A DNA stretch of 64,000 nt, from contig NZ_CM001466.1 in assembly GCF_000231055.2 (NCBI RefSeq), positions 3,238,398-3,302,397 on the forward strand, written 5' to 3'. Position numbers and translations under genes: made by a program. Position 1 is the stretch's first letter, and each line of letters opens with the position of its first letter. This DNA is from Saccharomonospora azurea NA-128 (GTDB taxonomy: Bacteria; Actinomycetota; Actinomycetes; Mycobacteriales; Pseudonocardiaceae). Below are positions 7,725 through 16,072 of this stretch, piece after piece. Below the pieces are notes generated by a model that was not told where the DNA came from, did not search any database, and worked only from the letters and a program-made list of their open reading frames with translations.

Positions 7725-7912
7725 CAACACCGTGTCCGCGTGCCACGCACGCGTGTCCGCACTTGCCGTACGCGTGTTGGCGACTCCGGTACGGCTCGGT
7801 CGTGACGTCAGACCGACGCCGTGTCGCAGCTTGCGGACACGCGTGCAGGAAGTGCGGACACATGTGCGCAGCCTGCGGACACGCGTGCGGGAGGCGCGGA
7901 CACGGCGTCAGG
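7725..7912. repeat. Inverted pair of 21-bp tandem repeat blocks between convergent genes
   Basis: Right block: contiguous 21-bp units at 7832-7852, 7853-7873 and 7874-7894, each beginning TGCGGACAC and carrying a CACGCGTG-like core, then a divergent closing unit from 7895. Left block: the same unit in reverse orientation at 7741-7761 and 7762-7782 with a partial unit before 7741. The two blocks face each other across ~49 bp and fill the gap between the convergent acyltransferase and phosphatase genes; the closing unit overlaps the last codons of the latter. A second array is at 31873-31935. No spacers, so not CRISPR. Possible role as a transcription end or protein-binding site is inference. 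Confidence 0.8.
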
Positions 7913-8861
7913 TTCGGTTGCGGTAAGCGATGCCCGCGGCGACGGCGCCGGCCAGCGCACCGGCGCCCAGCACCGAAGGGACACCGATCTTCGCGGCCTT
8001 GCGTCCGGTGCGGAAGTCGCGGATCTCCCACCCGCGGGCGCGGGCGACCTCGCGCAGCCCCGAGTCCGGGTTCACGGCCACGGCGGTGCCGACGACCGAC
8101 AGCATCGGGACGTCGTTCTGCGAGTCCGAGTACGCCGTGCAGCGCCGCAGGTTGAGGCCCTCCCGGGCGGCGAGCGCACGCACGGCGTGGGCCTTGGCCC
8201 TCCCGTGCAGGAGGTCGCCGACCAACCTGCCCGTGTACACGCCGTCCACGTTCTCCGCGACGGTGCCGAGGGCGCCGGTGAGACCGAGCCTGCGGGCGAT
8301 GATGGCGGCCAGCTCCACCGGCGTGGCGGTGACCAGCCAGACCCGTTGGCCCGCGTCGAGGTGCATCTGCGCCAGTGCTCGGGTGCCTTCCCAGATGCGG
8401 TCGGCCATGAGTTCGTCGTAGATCTCCTCGCCGATGGCGACCATCTCGTCGACGGTCCGGCCCGCCACGAACGACAGCGCCTGCTCGCGGCTCGACTGGA
8501 CGCCCTGGTGGCTTTCCCGTCCGCCGACGCGGAACTTGACCTGTTGCCAGGCGAACCCCGCGAGGTCGGACGTGCTGAAGTACTTGCGCGCCGCCAGACC
8601 CCGGGCGAAGTGGAAGATCGACGCGCCCATCATCATCGTGTTGTCGACGTCGAAGAACGCGGCGGCGGTGAGGTCCTGGGGAACGGGGACGCGCTCGACG
8701 TCCGGGGTCTCGGGCTCGGCCGCGGGTTCGGCTGTGGCGACCGAGGCGGCTTCCATCGCGACGGCGGCTTCGGCCGACGCCTCTCCCGCCAGCGCGGCGA
8801 GCCGCTCGCGTTCCCGCCCCTTACCGCGGCTCCGCCACCGAGACACGTACACCGCCTCCAT
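7908..8861 (-). CDS. HAD-superfamily IB hydrolase (SerB1-like phosphatase)
   Basis: 317 residues from ATG at 8861 (GGAGG lies 12 nt upstream). Motif I is [11 protein letters not shown] with the nucleophilic Asp (DxDxT), motif II is LVTATP, and motif III is [12 protein letters not shown], so it is a phosphoserine-phosphatase-like HAD-IB enzyme with a ~60-residue Ala/Glu-rich N-terminal extension. The C-terminus ends in a short hydrophobic segment [18 protein letters not shown]. It matches Rv0505c (serB1) and the HAD gene downstream of bldN/rsbN in Streptomyces (synteny from memory). Substrate not established; phosphoserine is only a guess. AGAGTA at 8892-8897 (TACTCT on the minus strand) is a likely -10. 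Confidence 0.85.
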   Translation of the reverse strand: MEAVYVSRWRSRGKGRERERLAALAGEASAEAAVAMEAASVATAEPAAEPETPDVERVPVPQDLTAAAFFDVDNTMMMGASIFHFARGLAARKYFSTSDLAGFAWQQVKFRVGGRESHQGVQSSREQALSFVAGRTVDEMVAIGEEIYDELMADRIWEGTRALAQMHLDAGQRVWLVTATPVELAAIIARRLGLTGALGTVAENVDGVYTGRLVGDLLHGRAKAHAVRALAAREGLNLRRCTAYSDSQNDVPMLSVVGTAVAVNPDSGLREVARARGWEIRDFRTGRKAAKIGVPSVLGAGALAGAVAAGIAYRNRT

Positions 8862-8923
8862 ACGTATGGTCCGCCTCCGGCGCTTGGTCACAGAGTAACG
8901 AGCGTGGCGGCGACACCGGAGAG

Positions 8924-10033
8924 CTATCCGATGGTGACCTCGGGCAATCCGGGCAGCGACGGTGGGATGCTCACGGCGGCGGGCGACGGGGTCGAGTCGG
9001 GCAGTCGTGGCCGGTCGACGGGCGACGGTGGGGGCTCGGGCCGCCGCGCCACGGCGGTGTCGTCCAGTGGCGGCCCGGCCGGGGTGTGGGCGGTGGCGAC
9101 GGCCTGTTCCACGACATCGGTCGTGCCCTCCTCCGCAGCCGGGTGGTGCATCTCGCCGCGCGGTTCGGCCGGGGGCGCTCCGGTGTGCCGCTCCGGTCGC
9201 GGCGGCGGTGGGGGCGCGGGGAGGTCCCGGCGCCAGGCCCGGTCCGCCGGGTCCGGGACGCACGTGCTCGTGGCGGGCAGGACGCCGAGGTCGTCGGTGC
9301 GGGGCGCGGTGATCTCGTAGCAGGGCATGCGCTCGGACAGCGTCGCGGCGCGTCGTTCGATGCGGTCGAGCAGGGTCACGACGTCCGTTCGCACCGAGGT
9401 CGGCAGCTCGTGCGCGGCGTCGGTGAGGCCGACGGACTCGCGCTGGGCCCACGAGGCCAGCGTGGTGAGTCCCCGGCCGTCGGTGCGCGTGGCGAGGGTG
9501 GTGAACCGGGAGGCTCCCGCGGTGGCGTGGCGGGTGAAGTCCTCCAGAGCCGTCCGGTAGCGGTCGGTGTCCCGTGCTCCGTGCTCGCCCAGGGCGGTCA
9601 TCTCGTCGATCCGGCGAGCGGCGTAGGCCAGCCTGCGTGCCGCGTCGTGCTCGGTGTCGAACGTCAGGCCGAGCGTGGCCGCCTCCTCGATGCGTTTGAG
9701 CGGGTAGAGCGGTTGGCCGGGCAGTGCGTCGCGGGACAGCGAGAACCCGAGTCCGAGCACGGCCGCGAGCGTGGCGCCGAGGGCGGTGAGCACGGGGACC
9801 AGGCGGGGCCGGGAGCGTGTGGGCGGCACGGCGGTGGTCACGCGGCGGGCCATGCGGTCGCGAAGGTCCGGCTCGACCGCCACGGAATCCCCCAGCCTCC
9901 GCAGCGCCGCCACGACGGCGAGCTCGGTGTCGAACTCGGCCGTGTCGTCGGTCGGGTCGGTGGGTGAGTCGACGGCGCGGGCGAACCGTTCGTCGTCGCG
10001 GCTGCGGGTGCGCAGCCACGCAGTCCTGCCCAC
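8924..10033 (-). CDS. DUF5667-type membrane protein, probable anti-sigma partner (RsbN-like)
   Basis: 369 residues from GTG at 10033, preceded by GGAGG with 8-nt spacing; a longer start (TTG at 10078) lacks this. Layout: ~75-residue N-terminal cytoplasmic segment ([24 protein letters not shown]), one transmembrane helix ([17 protein letters not shown]), an extracellular helical region beginning [15 protein letters not shown], typical of DUF5667, and a Pro-rich C-terminal tail. It sits directly downstream of the ECF sigma gene, the arrangement of Streptomyces bldN-rsbN, so it probably holds the sigma factor at the membrane. This function is inferred from architecture and position. Confidence 0.75.
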   Translation of the reverse strand: MGRTAWLRTRSRDDERFARAVDSPTDPTDDTAEFDTELAVVAALRRLGDSVAVEPDLRDRMARRVTTAVPPTRSRPRLVPVLTALGATLAAVLGLGFSLSRDALPGQPLYPLKRIEEAATLGLTFDTEHDAARRLAYAARRIDEMTALGEHGARDTDRYRTALEDFTRHATAGASRFTTLATRTDGRGLTTLASWAQRESVGLTDAAHELPTSVRTDVVTLLDRIERRAATLSERMPCYEITAPRTDDLGVLPATSTCVPDPADRAWRRDLPAPPPPPRPERHTGAPPAEPRGEMHHPAAEEGTTDVVEQAVATAHTPAGPPLDDTAVARRPEPPPSPVDRPRLPDSTPSPAAVSIPPSLPGLPEVTIG

Positions 10034-10112
10034 CGCGCCCGCCTCCACACCAGTCGCCGTCGTTCGCTGCCGGAGCAACGAGCCACGGTCCGGTGCGGTT
10101 ACGCCACGTGGC

Positions 10113-10763
10113 TCACCACACGCCGCGGGGAAGCAGTTTGGCGAGGCGCCGGACAGCGCGGTGCTGGAGGGCCTTCACGGCGCCCTCGTTGCGCTGCATG
10201 ATCGCGGCCGTCTCCGACACCGAGTATCCCTGGATGAACCGCAGGATGATGCACTCGCGCTGGTCGTCGCCGAGGTCGCCGATGCAGCGCAGCAGCTCGT
10301 CGTTGGTCGTCCGGCTGATGACCTGCTGTTCCGGGCCCGGGGGCGCGTCGGAGGTCGTGCCGGGTTCGGCCACGTCGTCGGTGACCACCTCCAGGCGGAA
10401 GCGGCTGGATTTCACGTGGTCGAACACGAGGTTGCGGGCGATGGTGGTGAACCACGCGCCCACGTCGCGTCCCTGGTAGGAGATCGACGTGATGCGGCGG
10501 AGTGCGCGCAGGAAGGTCTCGCTGGTGACGTCCTCGGCGAGGTGGCGGTCCCCGACGCGGAGGAGGACGTACCGGAACACGCCGTCGACGTGGCGGTCGT
10601 ACAGCGTCGCGAAGGCGGTGGTGTCGCCCCGCTGGGCGGCGCGCACCAGCTCCCAGTTCTCGGCCACGGTCGGATCGGCGGGCTGGGGCCGAGGGGAACT
10701 CCGTCTCGCCCCGACCAGCGCCGAGGGTGCTGGACCTGCAGCAACAGCGATCGGCATGCTCAC
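10113..10763 (-). CDS. ECF sigma factor of BldN type
   Basis: 216 residues starting at a GTG with a strong GGAGGAGGTG ribosome binding site (an in-frame ATG lies 6 nt further). Sigma region 2: VRAAQRGDTTAFATLYDRHV, RHLAEDVTSETFLRALRRI, GAWFTTIARNLVFDHVKSSR. Region 4: LLRCIGDLGDDQRECIILRFIQGYSVSETAAIMQRNEGAVKALQHRAVRRLAKLL. A ~40-residue N-terminal extension precedes region 2, shorter than the pro-sequence of Streptomyces BldN. The downstream DUF5667 and HAD genes and nearby rex-hem genes repeat the Streptomyces bldN neighbourhood, so this is called a BldN-type sigma factor. TATGCT (10835 to 10830 on the minus strand) is a plausible -10. Confidence 0.85.
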   Translation of the reverse strand: MSMPIAVAAGPAPSALVGARRSSPRPQPADPTVAENWELVRAAQRGDTTAFATLYDRHVDGVFRYVLLRVGDRHLAEDVTSETFLRALRRITSISYQGRDVGAWFTTIARNLVFDHVKSSRFRLEVVTDDVAEPGTTSDAPPGPEQQVISRTTNDELLRCIGDLGDDQRECIILRFIQGYSVSETAAIMQRNEGAVKALQHRAVRRLAKLLPRGVW

Positions 10764-10935
10764 GTGTCGCACCTCCTCCGGGCCCGTTCCCGGCCTCCGC
10801 GTGATCATCGCCACTACGTCGCCCGATGGAGCATACGTGTTGTTACCGCCAAGTAGGTAGTGGTGTTCTTGTTGCGAATCGGAGACGGCTCCGGTTCGTG
10901 TCCGCGTCGCGCTCCCGCGCTGGGACACTCTGGGG

Positions 10936-12501
10936 ATGGGAAAGGGGCAGGTTGTGACGGGTGAGAGCAGCAACGTCGCCGACCTCGTGGCCGAGGCCGC
11001 ACGGACTCGGCCGGACACGCTCGCGTTGATCGACACCGCGACCGAGGTCACTCGCACCTGGAGCGAGATCGAGCTCGCCGTACGGGCCACGGCCCTGCGG
11101 CTGCGCGAGGCGGGAGTCGTGCCCGGCGATCGGGTGGCGGTGCGACTACCGACGTCGTCGGCGTTCGTCGTCGCCTTCTACGCCGCCTTGCGGGCGGGTG
11201 CGATCGCCGTGCCCCTCAACCCGTACGACCCGGAGCCCGCCACGATCCTCGATCACAGCGGGGCACGCGTCGTCCTGACCGCCCGGCCGGTGGAGACCGC
11301 CGACGTCCCGGTGACGTCGGTCGAGCCGGTGCTCGACGCCACCGCGTCGCCTGGAGGCAGTGCCGGAGACCTCGCGCCGGGGCGGGGCGGCGAGGACCTC
11401 GCCGCGCTGCTGTACACGTCCGGCACGACGGGCTCGCCGCGCGGGGTGATGCTCTCGCACCGGGCCCTGCTCGCCAACGTCACGCAGCTGAGATCGGTCA
11501 CGCCCTCGCCGGTGGAGCCGTCCGACCGCGTGTTCGTGGCGGTGCCGATGCACCACGTGTACGCGCTCGGGTGCGGATTGTTGACCGCGACGGCGGCGGG
11601 GGCCACCGTGGTCACAGCGCCCCGGTTCGAGGTGCGTACCGCGCTGTCGGACTGCCTGTACCACCGGGTCACCGTGGTGCTCGGGGTGCCGGGGATGTAC
11701 GTCGAGATGGCCGCTCGGCCCGCCGACGAGCTGGGCGAACACCTCTCGACGGTGCGGCTGCTGCTGTCGGGCGCGGCTCCACTGCGACCCAAGGTGCTGG
11801 CCGACATCCGGGCCGCGACGGGACTGCCGGTGTTCGAGGGGTACGGCCTGACGGAGGCCTCCCCGGTGGTCACGTCGACGCTCGTGACCGGCTACGCCAA
11901 ACCCGGTTCGGTCGGCAGGCCGCTGCCGGGCGTGGAGGTGGCGCTGGTGGACAGCGACGGCAGCGCGGGTGGCGCGGCGCCGGACCCGGACGACCCCGAC
12001 GACACGTTCGACGACGCCGACGGCACCGGGCTGGTGGCCGTCCGGGGCGCCAACCTCTTCTCGGGTTACTGGCCCGACGGCGCCCACGGGCCCGACGCGA
12101 ACGGCTGGTTCCGCACCGGTGACGTCGGCTACGTCGACACCGACGGCGACCTCCACCTCGTCGACCGTGCGGGCGACCTCGTGCTGGTCAACGGGTTCAA
12201 CGTGTACCCGCACGAGGTCGAGGGCGTGATCTGCGAGTTGCCGCAGGTTCGCGAGGTGGCGGTGGTCGGCGTCCTCGACGAGCGCAGCGGCGAGGCGGTC
12301 AAGGCGGTGATCGTGCCCGAACCGGGGGCGGCACTGTCCGAGCAGCAGGTGATCGATCACTGCGCCGCGCGATTGGCCGGCTACAAGGTGCCCAAGGTGG
12401 TGACGTTCGCCGACGTGCTGCCGTACTCGCCGACGGGCAAGGTTCGCCGGGTCGGCCTCCGCGACGTCGAGGTGCTGCGTCAGGATGGGGAGCATGCCTG
12501 A
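10936..12501 (+). CDS. Acyl-CoA synthetase / AMP-dependent ligase
   Basis: 521 residues. ANL-superfamily adenylating enzyme: ATP loop LLYTSGTTGSPRGVMLSH, YGLTEASPV, GWFRTGDVGYVDTDGDLHLVDRAGD, hinge and NGFNVYPHEVE, and the C-terminal catalytic Lys in PYSPTGKVRRVG are all intact. It should activate a carboxylic (probably fatty) acid to its CoA thioester through an acyl-AMP; chain length cannot be judged. An acidic Asp/Pro insertion (around bases 11980-12020) sits before the last core motif. Start: ATG at 10936, 6 nt after GACACT (possible leaderless promoter); GTG at 10954 with an upstream AAAGGGGCAGG is a close alternative. Overlaps the next gene. Confidence 0.88.
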   Translation: MGKGQVVTGESSNVADLVAEAARTRPDTLALIDTATEVTRTWSEIELAVRATALRLREAGVVPGDRVAVRLPTSSAFVVAFYAALRAGAIAVPLNPYDPEPATILDHSGARVVLTARPVETADVPVTSVEPVLDATASPGGSAGDLAPGRGGEDLAALLYTSGTTGSPRGVMLSHRALLANVTQLRSVTPSPVEPSDRVFVAVPMHHVYALGCGLLTATAAGATVVTAPRFEVRTALSDCLYHRVTVVLGVPGMYVEMAARPADELGEHLSTVRLLLSGAAPLRPKVLADIRAATGLPVFEGYGLTEASPVVTSTLVTGYAKPGSVGRPLPGVEVALVDSDGSAGGAAPDPDDPDDTFDDADGTGLVAVRGANLFSGYWPDGAHGPDANGWFRTGDVGYVDTDGDLHLVDRAGDLVLVNGFNVYPHEVEGVICELPQVREVAVVGVLDERSGEAVKAVIVPEPGAALSEQQVIDHCAARLAGYKVPKVVTFADVLPYSPTGKVRRVGLRDVEVLRQDGEHA

Positions 12502-12742
12502 GTCCCAACACACCGTCGTGGTGATGACGCGCGCCGGCTGTTCGGCGTGCGAGCGCGCGGAGCAGGACGTGGAGCGGATCTGTGGCGAGCTCGGAGTGGC
12601 GTGGTCGACGGCCGACGTGGACACCGACCCGGAGTGGCGCGCCGAGTACGGCGACCGGGTGCCGGTGATCCTCGTGGACGACGTCGAGCACGGGTACTGG
12701 TCGGTGGACGAGGACCGCCTGCGGGCCGCGCTGTCGGAGTGA
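12485..12742 (+). CDS. Glutaredoxin-like (DUF836-type) thiol protein
   Basis: 82-85 residues (ATG at 12485 or 12494; the latter directly follows GGGGAGC). Thioredoxin-fold core VVVMTRAGCSACERAEQDVE carries an intact CxxC (Cys-Ser-Ala-Cys); VDTDPEWRAEYGDRVPVILVDD supplies the cis-Pro region. Small cytoplasmic redox protein, homologous in position to mycobacterial Rv0508, just upstream of the rex-hemACD operon. Overlaps the end of the acyl-CoA ligase gene by 8-17 nt, suggesting coupled translation. The physiological electron donor is not known. Confidence 0.8.
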   Translation: MGSMPESQHTVVVMTRAGCSACERAEQDVERICGELGVAWSTADVDTDPEWRAEYGDRVPVILVDDVEHGYWSVDEDRLRAALSE

Positions 12743-12811
12743 CCCCCGACGACCCCGTCGACGGTCGTTCAGCGGTCGATGTGGCCTGCGTCAACGTCCC
12801 CACCAGCCGCT

Positions 12812-12841
12812 TTGTGCCTACGTTCACAAGTTGGCTACCGT
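12812..12841 (+). promoter_or_regulatory. Rex operator and promoter of the rex-hemACD operon
   Basis: TTGTGCCTACGTTCACAA (12812-12829) matches the Rex operator consensus TTGTGAANNNNTTCACAA except for two bases in the left arm. TACCGT at 12836-12841 is a good -10, and TTGTGC at 12812-12817 with an 18-bp spacer a -35; the operator therefore covers the promoter core. Predicts autoregulation of rex, as established for Streptomyces coelicolor. Confidence 0.85.
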
Positions 12842-12934
12842 AGGCCCATCACCGCGCGGCGCCCGGCATCGAACACCAACGTGCCCGCTCGGTCAAGAGT
12901 TGATTTTTCCGCAATCTGGTGACAGGAGTCCAGC

Positions 12935-13735
12935 GTGGTGGCACAGCGGGGCCGGCGCAATGGGTCCGCACCCGCGCCGAGGCGCGCTCCCGAGGCGGAG
13001 ACCGCCGGAGCCGCCGAGGTCGCCTCGACCGCCTCGGCGGGCGCCCACTCCGCGCGGGCGATCCCGGAGGCGGCCGTCGCCCGGCTCGCCGTGTACCTGA
13101 GGGTGCTCTCGGCGATGGCGGAGCAGGGCGCCACCACGGTGTCGAGTGAGGAGCTCTCGACCGCGGCGGGGGTGAACTCCGCCAAGCTGCGCAAGGACCT
13201 GTCCTACATCGGCTCGTACGGCACGCGTGGCGTGGGTTACGAGGTGCAGGTCCTGGTGGGGCAGCTCGAGCGGATACTGGGCCTGACGCGGCAGCACAAG
13301 GTCGCCGTCGTGGGAATCGGCAACCTCGGTCACGCGTTGGCCAACTATGGTGGCTTCCCCGGACGCGGTTTTCCCGTCGAGGCGCTGTTCGACATCGATC
13401 CCGACCTGATCGGAGTCCCGGTGGGCGGGGTCCCGGTGTCGCACCTCGACGACATCCCCACGGTGTGTGCCGAGCGCGGCATCTCCATCGGGGTGATCGC
13501 GACGCCGCCGACCGCGGCGCAGTCGGTGTGCGACCGGCTCGTGGCCGGCGGAGTGCAGTCCATTCTGAACTTCGCCCCCGTGGTCTTGCAGGTGCCCGAA
13601 CATGTCGAGGTGCGAAAGGTCGACCTGGCGGTGGAGTTGCAGATCTTGTCCTTCCACGTGGCACGAAGGGCGGCCGACGAGGCCGGCAGCGCCGGCACGA
13701 CCGCGGACGGTACGAAGGATGTGGTGGTGTCCTGA
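12935..13735 (+). CDS. rex: Redox-sensing transcriptional repressor Rex
   Basis: 266 residues from the first of two GTG codons, 6 nt after AGGAG. Residues ~45-110 form the winged helix ([62 protein letters not shown]), followed by a Rossmann NAD(H) domain with [14 protein letters not shown]. Rex represses respiratory genes when NAD+ is high and releases DNA on binding NADH. An ~45-residue Pro/Ala-rich N-terminal extension precedes the HTH. The stop overlaps hemA (TGATG), so rex and hemA-hemC-hemD form one operon, as in Streptomyces. A Rex site lies in its own promoter and two more upstream of nuoA in this window. Confidence 0.96.
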   Translation: MVAQRGRRNGSAPAPRRAPEAETAGAAEVASTASAGAHSARAIPEAAVARLAVYLRVLSAMAEQGATTVSSEELSTAAGVNSAKLRKDLSYIGSYGTRGVGYEVQVLVGQLERILGLTRQHKVAVVGIGNLGHALANYGGFPGRGFPVEALFDIDPDLIGVPVGGVPVSHLDDIPTVCAERGISIGVIATPPTAAQSVCDRLVAGGVQSILNFAPVVLQVPEHVEVRKVDLAVELQILSFHVARRAADEAGSAGTTADGTKDVVVS

Positions 13736-15066
13736 TGAGCGTTCTGGCGATCGGCCTCTCCCATCGGACCGCCGACCTGGCGACTCTGGAGCGTGTCGCG
13801 GTCCCGGCCGCCGAGGTGGGGAAGGTGCTGTACGAGCTGCAGCAGGCGGACGACGTGTCCGAGGTCATGCTGCTGTCGACGTGCAACCGCATCGAGGTCT
13901 ACGCGGTGGTCGAAACCTTCCACGGCGGGCTGGCGGGCATCTCGGAGGTGCTGGCCAGGCAGGCGGGCATGGAGCCCGCCCAGCTGTACGACAACTTCTA
14001 CGTGCACTACGCGGGTGCCGCGGTGGAGCACGTGTTCTCGGTGGCGTCGGGCCTGGACTCGATGGTCGTCGGCGAGACGCAGATCCTCGGGCAGGTGCGG
14101 GCGGCCTACGCCACCGCCCGGGAGGCCGGCACCGTCGGCAGGACGCTGCACGAGTTGGTGCAGACGACTCTGCGGGTCGGCAAGCGCGTGCACAGCGAGA
14201 CCGGTCTCGACCGGCTCGGTGCGTCCGTGGTGTCGGAGGCCCTCGCCGCGGCGGGGGAGCTGGCCGGCACGCGGGCGCTCGTCGTCGGCGCGGGTTCGAT
14301 GGGAGCGCTGGCGGCGTCGCAGCTGCGGAAGGGCGGTGTCGCCGGGATCACGGTGATCAACCGCACGCCCGAGCGGGCCGCGCGGCTCGCGGCCTCGATC
14401 ACCGAGCAGGGCGGGTCCGCGAAGGCCGCCCCGATGTCCGATCTGGCCACGGAGGTCGCGTCGGCCGACGTCGTCGTGGTGTGCACCGGCGCGAAGGACC
14501 CCGTGCTTCTGGCCGACCACGTCGCACCGCGCGCCGATGACCCCGTGGTGGTCTGCGACCTCGGCCTGCCGCGGGATGTCGACCCGGCCGTCGAGGAGGT
14601 CCCCGGCGTCGCGCTCGTGGACCTGGAGACGGTGCGCAAGCGCATGGCCGAGGCCGGGACGGCCACCACGGAGAAACAACTCGCCAGGGCTTCCGGCATC
14701 GTGCTCGACGAGGTGCGCGACTACCTGGCAGGACAGCGCAGCGCGGCGGTGACGCCCACCGTGACCGCGTTGCGCAAGCGGGCGGCCGAGGTGGTGGACG
14801 CCGAGCTGTTGCGGCTCGACCGGCGTCTGCCCGACCTCGACGGCGCCGTCCGCGACGAACTGGGCCGCACGGTCCGCCGGGTCGTGGACAAGCTCCTGCA
14901 CGCCCCGACCGTGCGCGTCAAGCAACTCGCCGCCGAGAAGGCCGACACCGACTACGCCAACGCACTGCGGGAGTTGTTCGGACTCGACCCGCAGGCGCCC
15001 ACCGTGGTGTCGAGCCCGTCAGCGGCGTCCAAGCACGAGCAGATCGACGGTGAACGAAGTGACTGA
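13735..15066 (+). CDS. hemA: Glutamyl-tRNA reductase
   Basis: 443 residues. Reduces glutamyl-tRNA(Glu) to glutamate-1-semialdehyde with NADPH, the committed step of heme synthesis by the C5 pathway. [10 protein letters not shown] contains the catalytic Cys; [16 protein letters not shown], the Rossmann motif [12 protein letters not shown], and the C-terminal dimerisation helix ([20 protein letters not shown]) are present. The ATG overlaps the rex stop by one base and the hemC start lies inside its last codons, so expression is tightly coupled. The C-terminal tail after RELFGLDPQ is longer and Ser/Ala-rich. Confidence 0.97.
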   Translation: MSVLAIGLSHRTADLATLERVAVPAAEVGKVLYELQQADDVSEVMLLSTCNRIEVYAVVETFHGGLAGISEVLARQAGMEPAQLYDNFYVHYAGAAVEHVFSVASGLDSMVVGETQILGQVRAAYATAREAGTVGRTLHELVQTTLRVGKRVHSETGLDRLGASVVSEALAAAGELAGTRALVVGAGSMGALAASQLRKGGVAGITVINRTPERAARLAASITEQGGSAKAAPMSDLATEVASADVVVVCTGAKDPVLLADHVAPRADDPVVVCDLGLPRDVDPAVEEVPGVALVDLETVRKRMAEAGTATTEKQLARASGIVLDEVRDYLAGQRSAAVTPTVTALRKRAAEVVDAELLRLDRRLPDLDGAVRDELGRTVRRVVDKLLHAPTVRVKQLAAEKADTDYANALRELFGLDPQAPTVVSSPSAASKHEQIDGERSD

Positions 15067-16000
15067 CAGGACTCTCCGTATCGGCACGCGCGGCAGCAGG
15101 CTCGCGATGTCGCAGACCGGTACGGTCGCGGCGTTGCTGGAGAAGGCGGGGTGGAAGGTCGAACTCGTCCCGGTGGCGACTCCGGGCGACCAGTCGTCCG
15201 CGCCGATCGCCGAGATCGGGGTGGGTGTCTTCACCTCCGCCCTGCGCCAGGCGCTCCTGGACGGCGAGGTCGACATCGCGGTGCACTCCTACAAGGACCT
15301 GCCGACCGCGCCGCAGCCCGGCATCGCGCTGGCGGCCGTGTCGGAGCGCGAGGACCCGCGGGACGCGCTGGTGGCGCGCGACGGGCTCACCCTGGGAGAG
15401 TTGCCACCGGGATCCACCGTCGGGACGGGTTCGCCTCGGCGGATGACCCAGCTCCGGGCGCTCGGTCTCGGCCTGAACGTGGTGCCGATCCGTGGCAACA
15501 TCGACAGGCGGCTCGCCATGGTGGAGTCGGGTGAGCTCGACGCCATCGTGCTGGCCAGGGCCGGACTCGCGCGCACCGAGCGGGTCGGCCTGATCACCGA
15601 GACGCTCGACCCCCTGCAGATGGTGCCGGCGCCGGCGCAGGGCGCGCTGGCGGTCGAGACCCGCGTCGACGACGTGGACATGGAGCACCTCATCCACTCC
15701 GTCGTGGACCACGAGCCCACCCGGGTGGCCGTGACGGCCGAGCGGGCGCTGCTCGCGCGGCTCGAAGCGGGCTGCAGCGCGCCCGTGGGTGCGCTGGCCG
15801 ACGTGGTCGAGGACGTGGACAGCGAGGGCGCTGTGATCGAGCGCGTCTCGATGCGGGGCGTGGCCGCCACCGCCGTCGAAGGCGACTCGGTGCGGATCCT
15901 GCGGGCGTCGGCGGTCGCCGAGAAGTCCGAGGCGGAGCAGCTCGGCTTCAGGCTGGCCGACGAGCTGCTCGACCTGGGTGCCGGCGCGCTGGCGCGCTGA
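15050..16000 (+). CDS. hemC: Porphobilinogen deaminase (hydroxymethylbilane synthase)
   Basis: 316 residues from GTG at 15050, overlapping hemA by 17 nt. Polymerises four porphobilinogens to hydroxymethylbilane. Signatures: [46 protein letters not shown], and the dipyrromethane cofactor Cys in [10 protein letters not shown]. Length is typical. Followed 72 nt later by the bifunctional hemD gene. Confidence 0.97.
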   Translation: MNEVTDRTLRIGTRGSRLAMSQTGTVAALLEKAGWKVELVPVATPGDQSSAPIAEIGVGVFTSALRQALLDGEVDIAVHSYKDLPTAPQPGIALAAVSEREDPRDALVARDGLTLGELPPGSTVGTGSPRRMTQLRALGLGLNVVPIRGNIDRRLAMVESGELDAIVLARAGLARTERVGLITETLDPLQMVPAPAQGALAVETRVDDVDMEHLIHSVVDHEPTRVAVTAERALLARLEAGCSAPVGALADVVEDVDSEGAVIERVSMRGVAATAVEGDSVRILRASAVAEKSEAEQLGFRLADELLDLGAGALAR

Positions 16001-16072
16001 CAGTTTCCCGAAGAAGGAAGAACGAACGCTCGGCCGCGCAGACCGCGGTCGACGACGAGGAGAGACGACGTA

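Noticed and set aside
7741-7912. CRISPR-like repeat array
   Set aside because: The 21-bp units are contiguous with no spacers, occur in both orientations and no cas genes are near.
8862-10019. N-terminal extension of the SerB1-like frame to ~703 codons
   Set aside because: The extra part overlaps the DUF5667 gene on the same strand in another frame and is Arg/Pro/His-rich; the ATG at 8861 gives the usual HAD-IB length.
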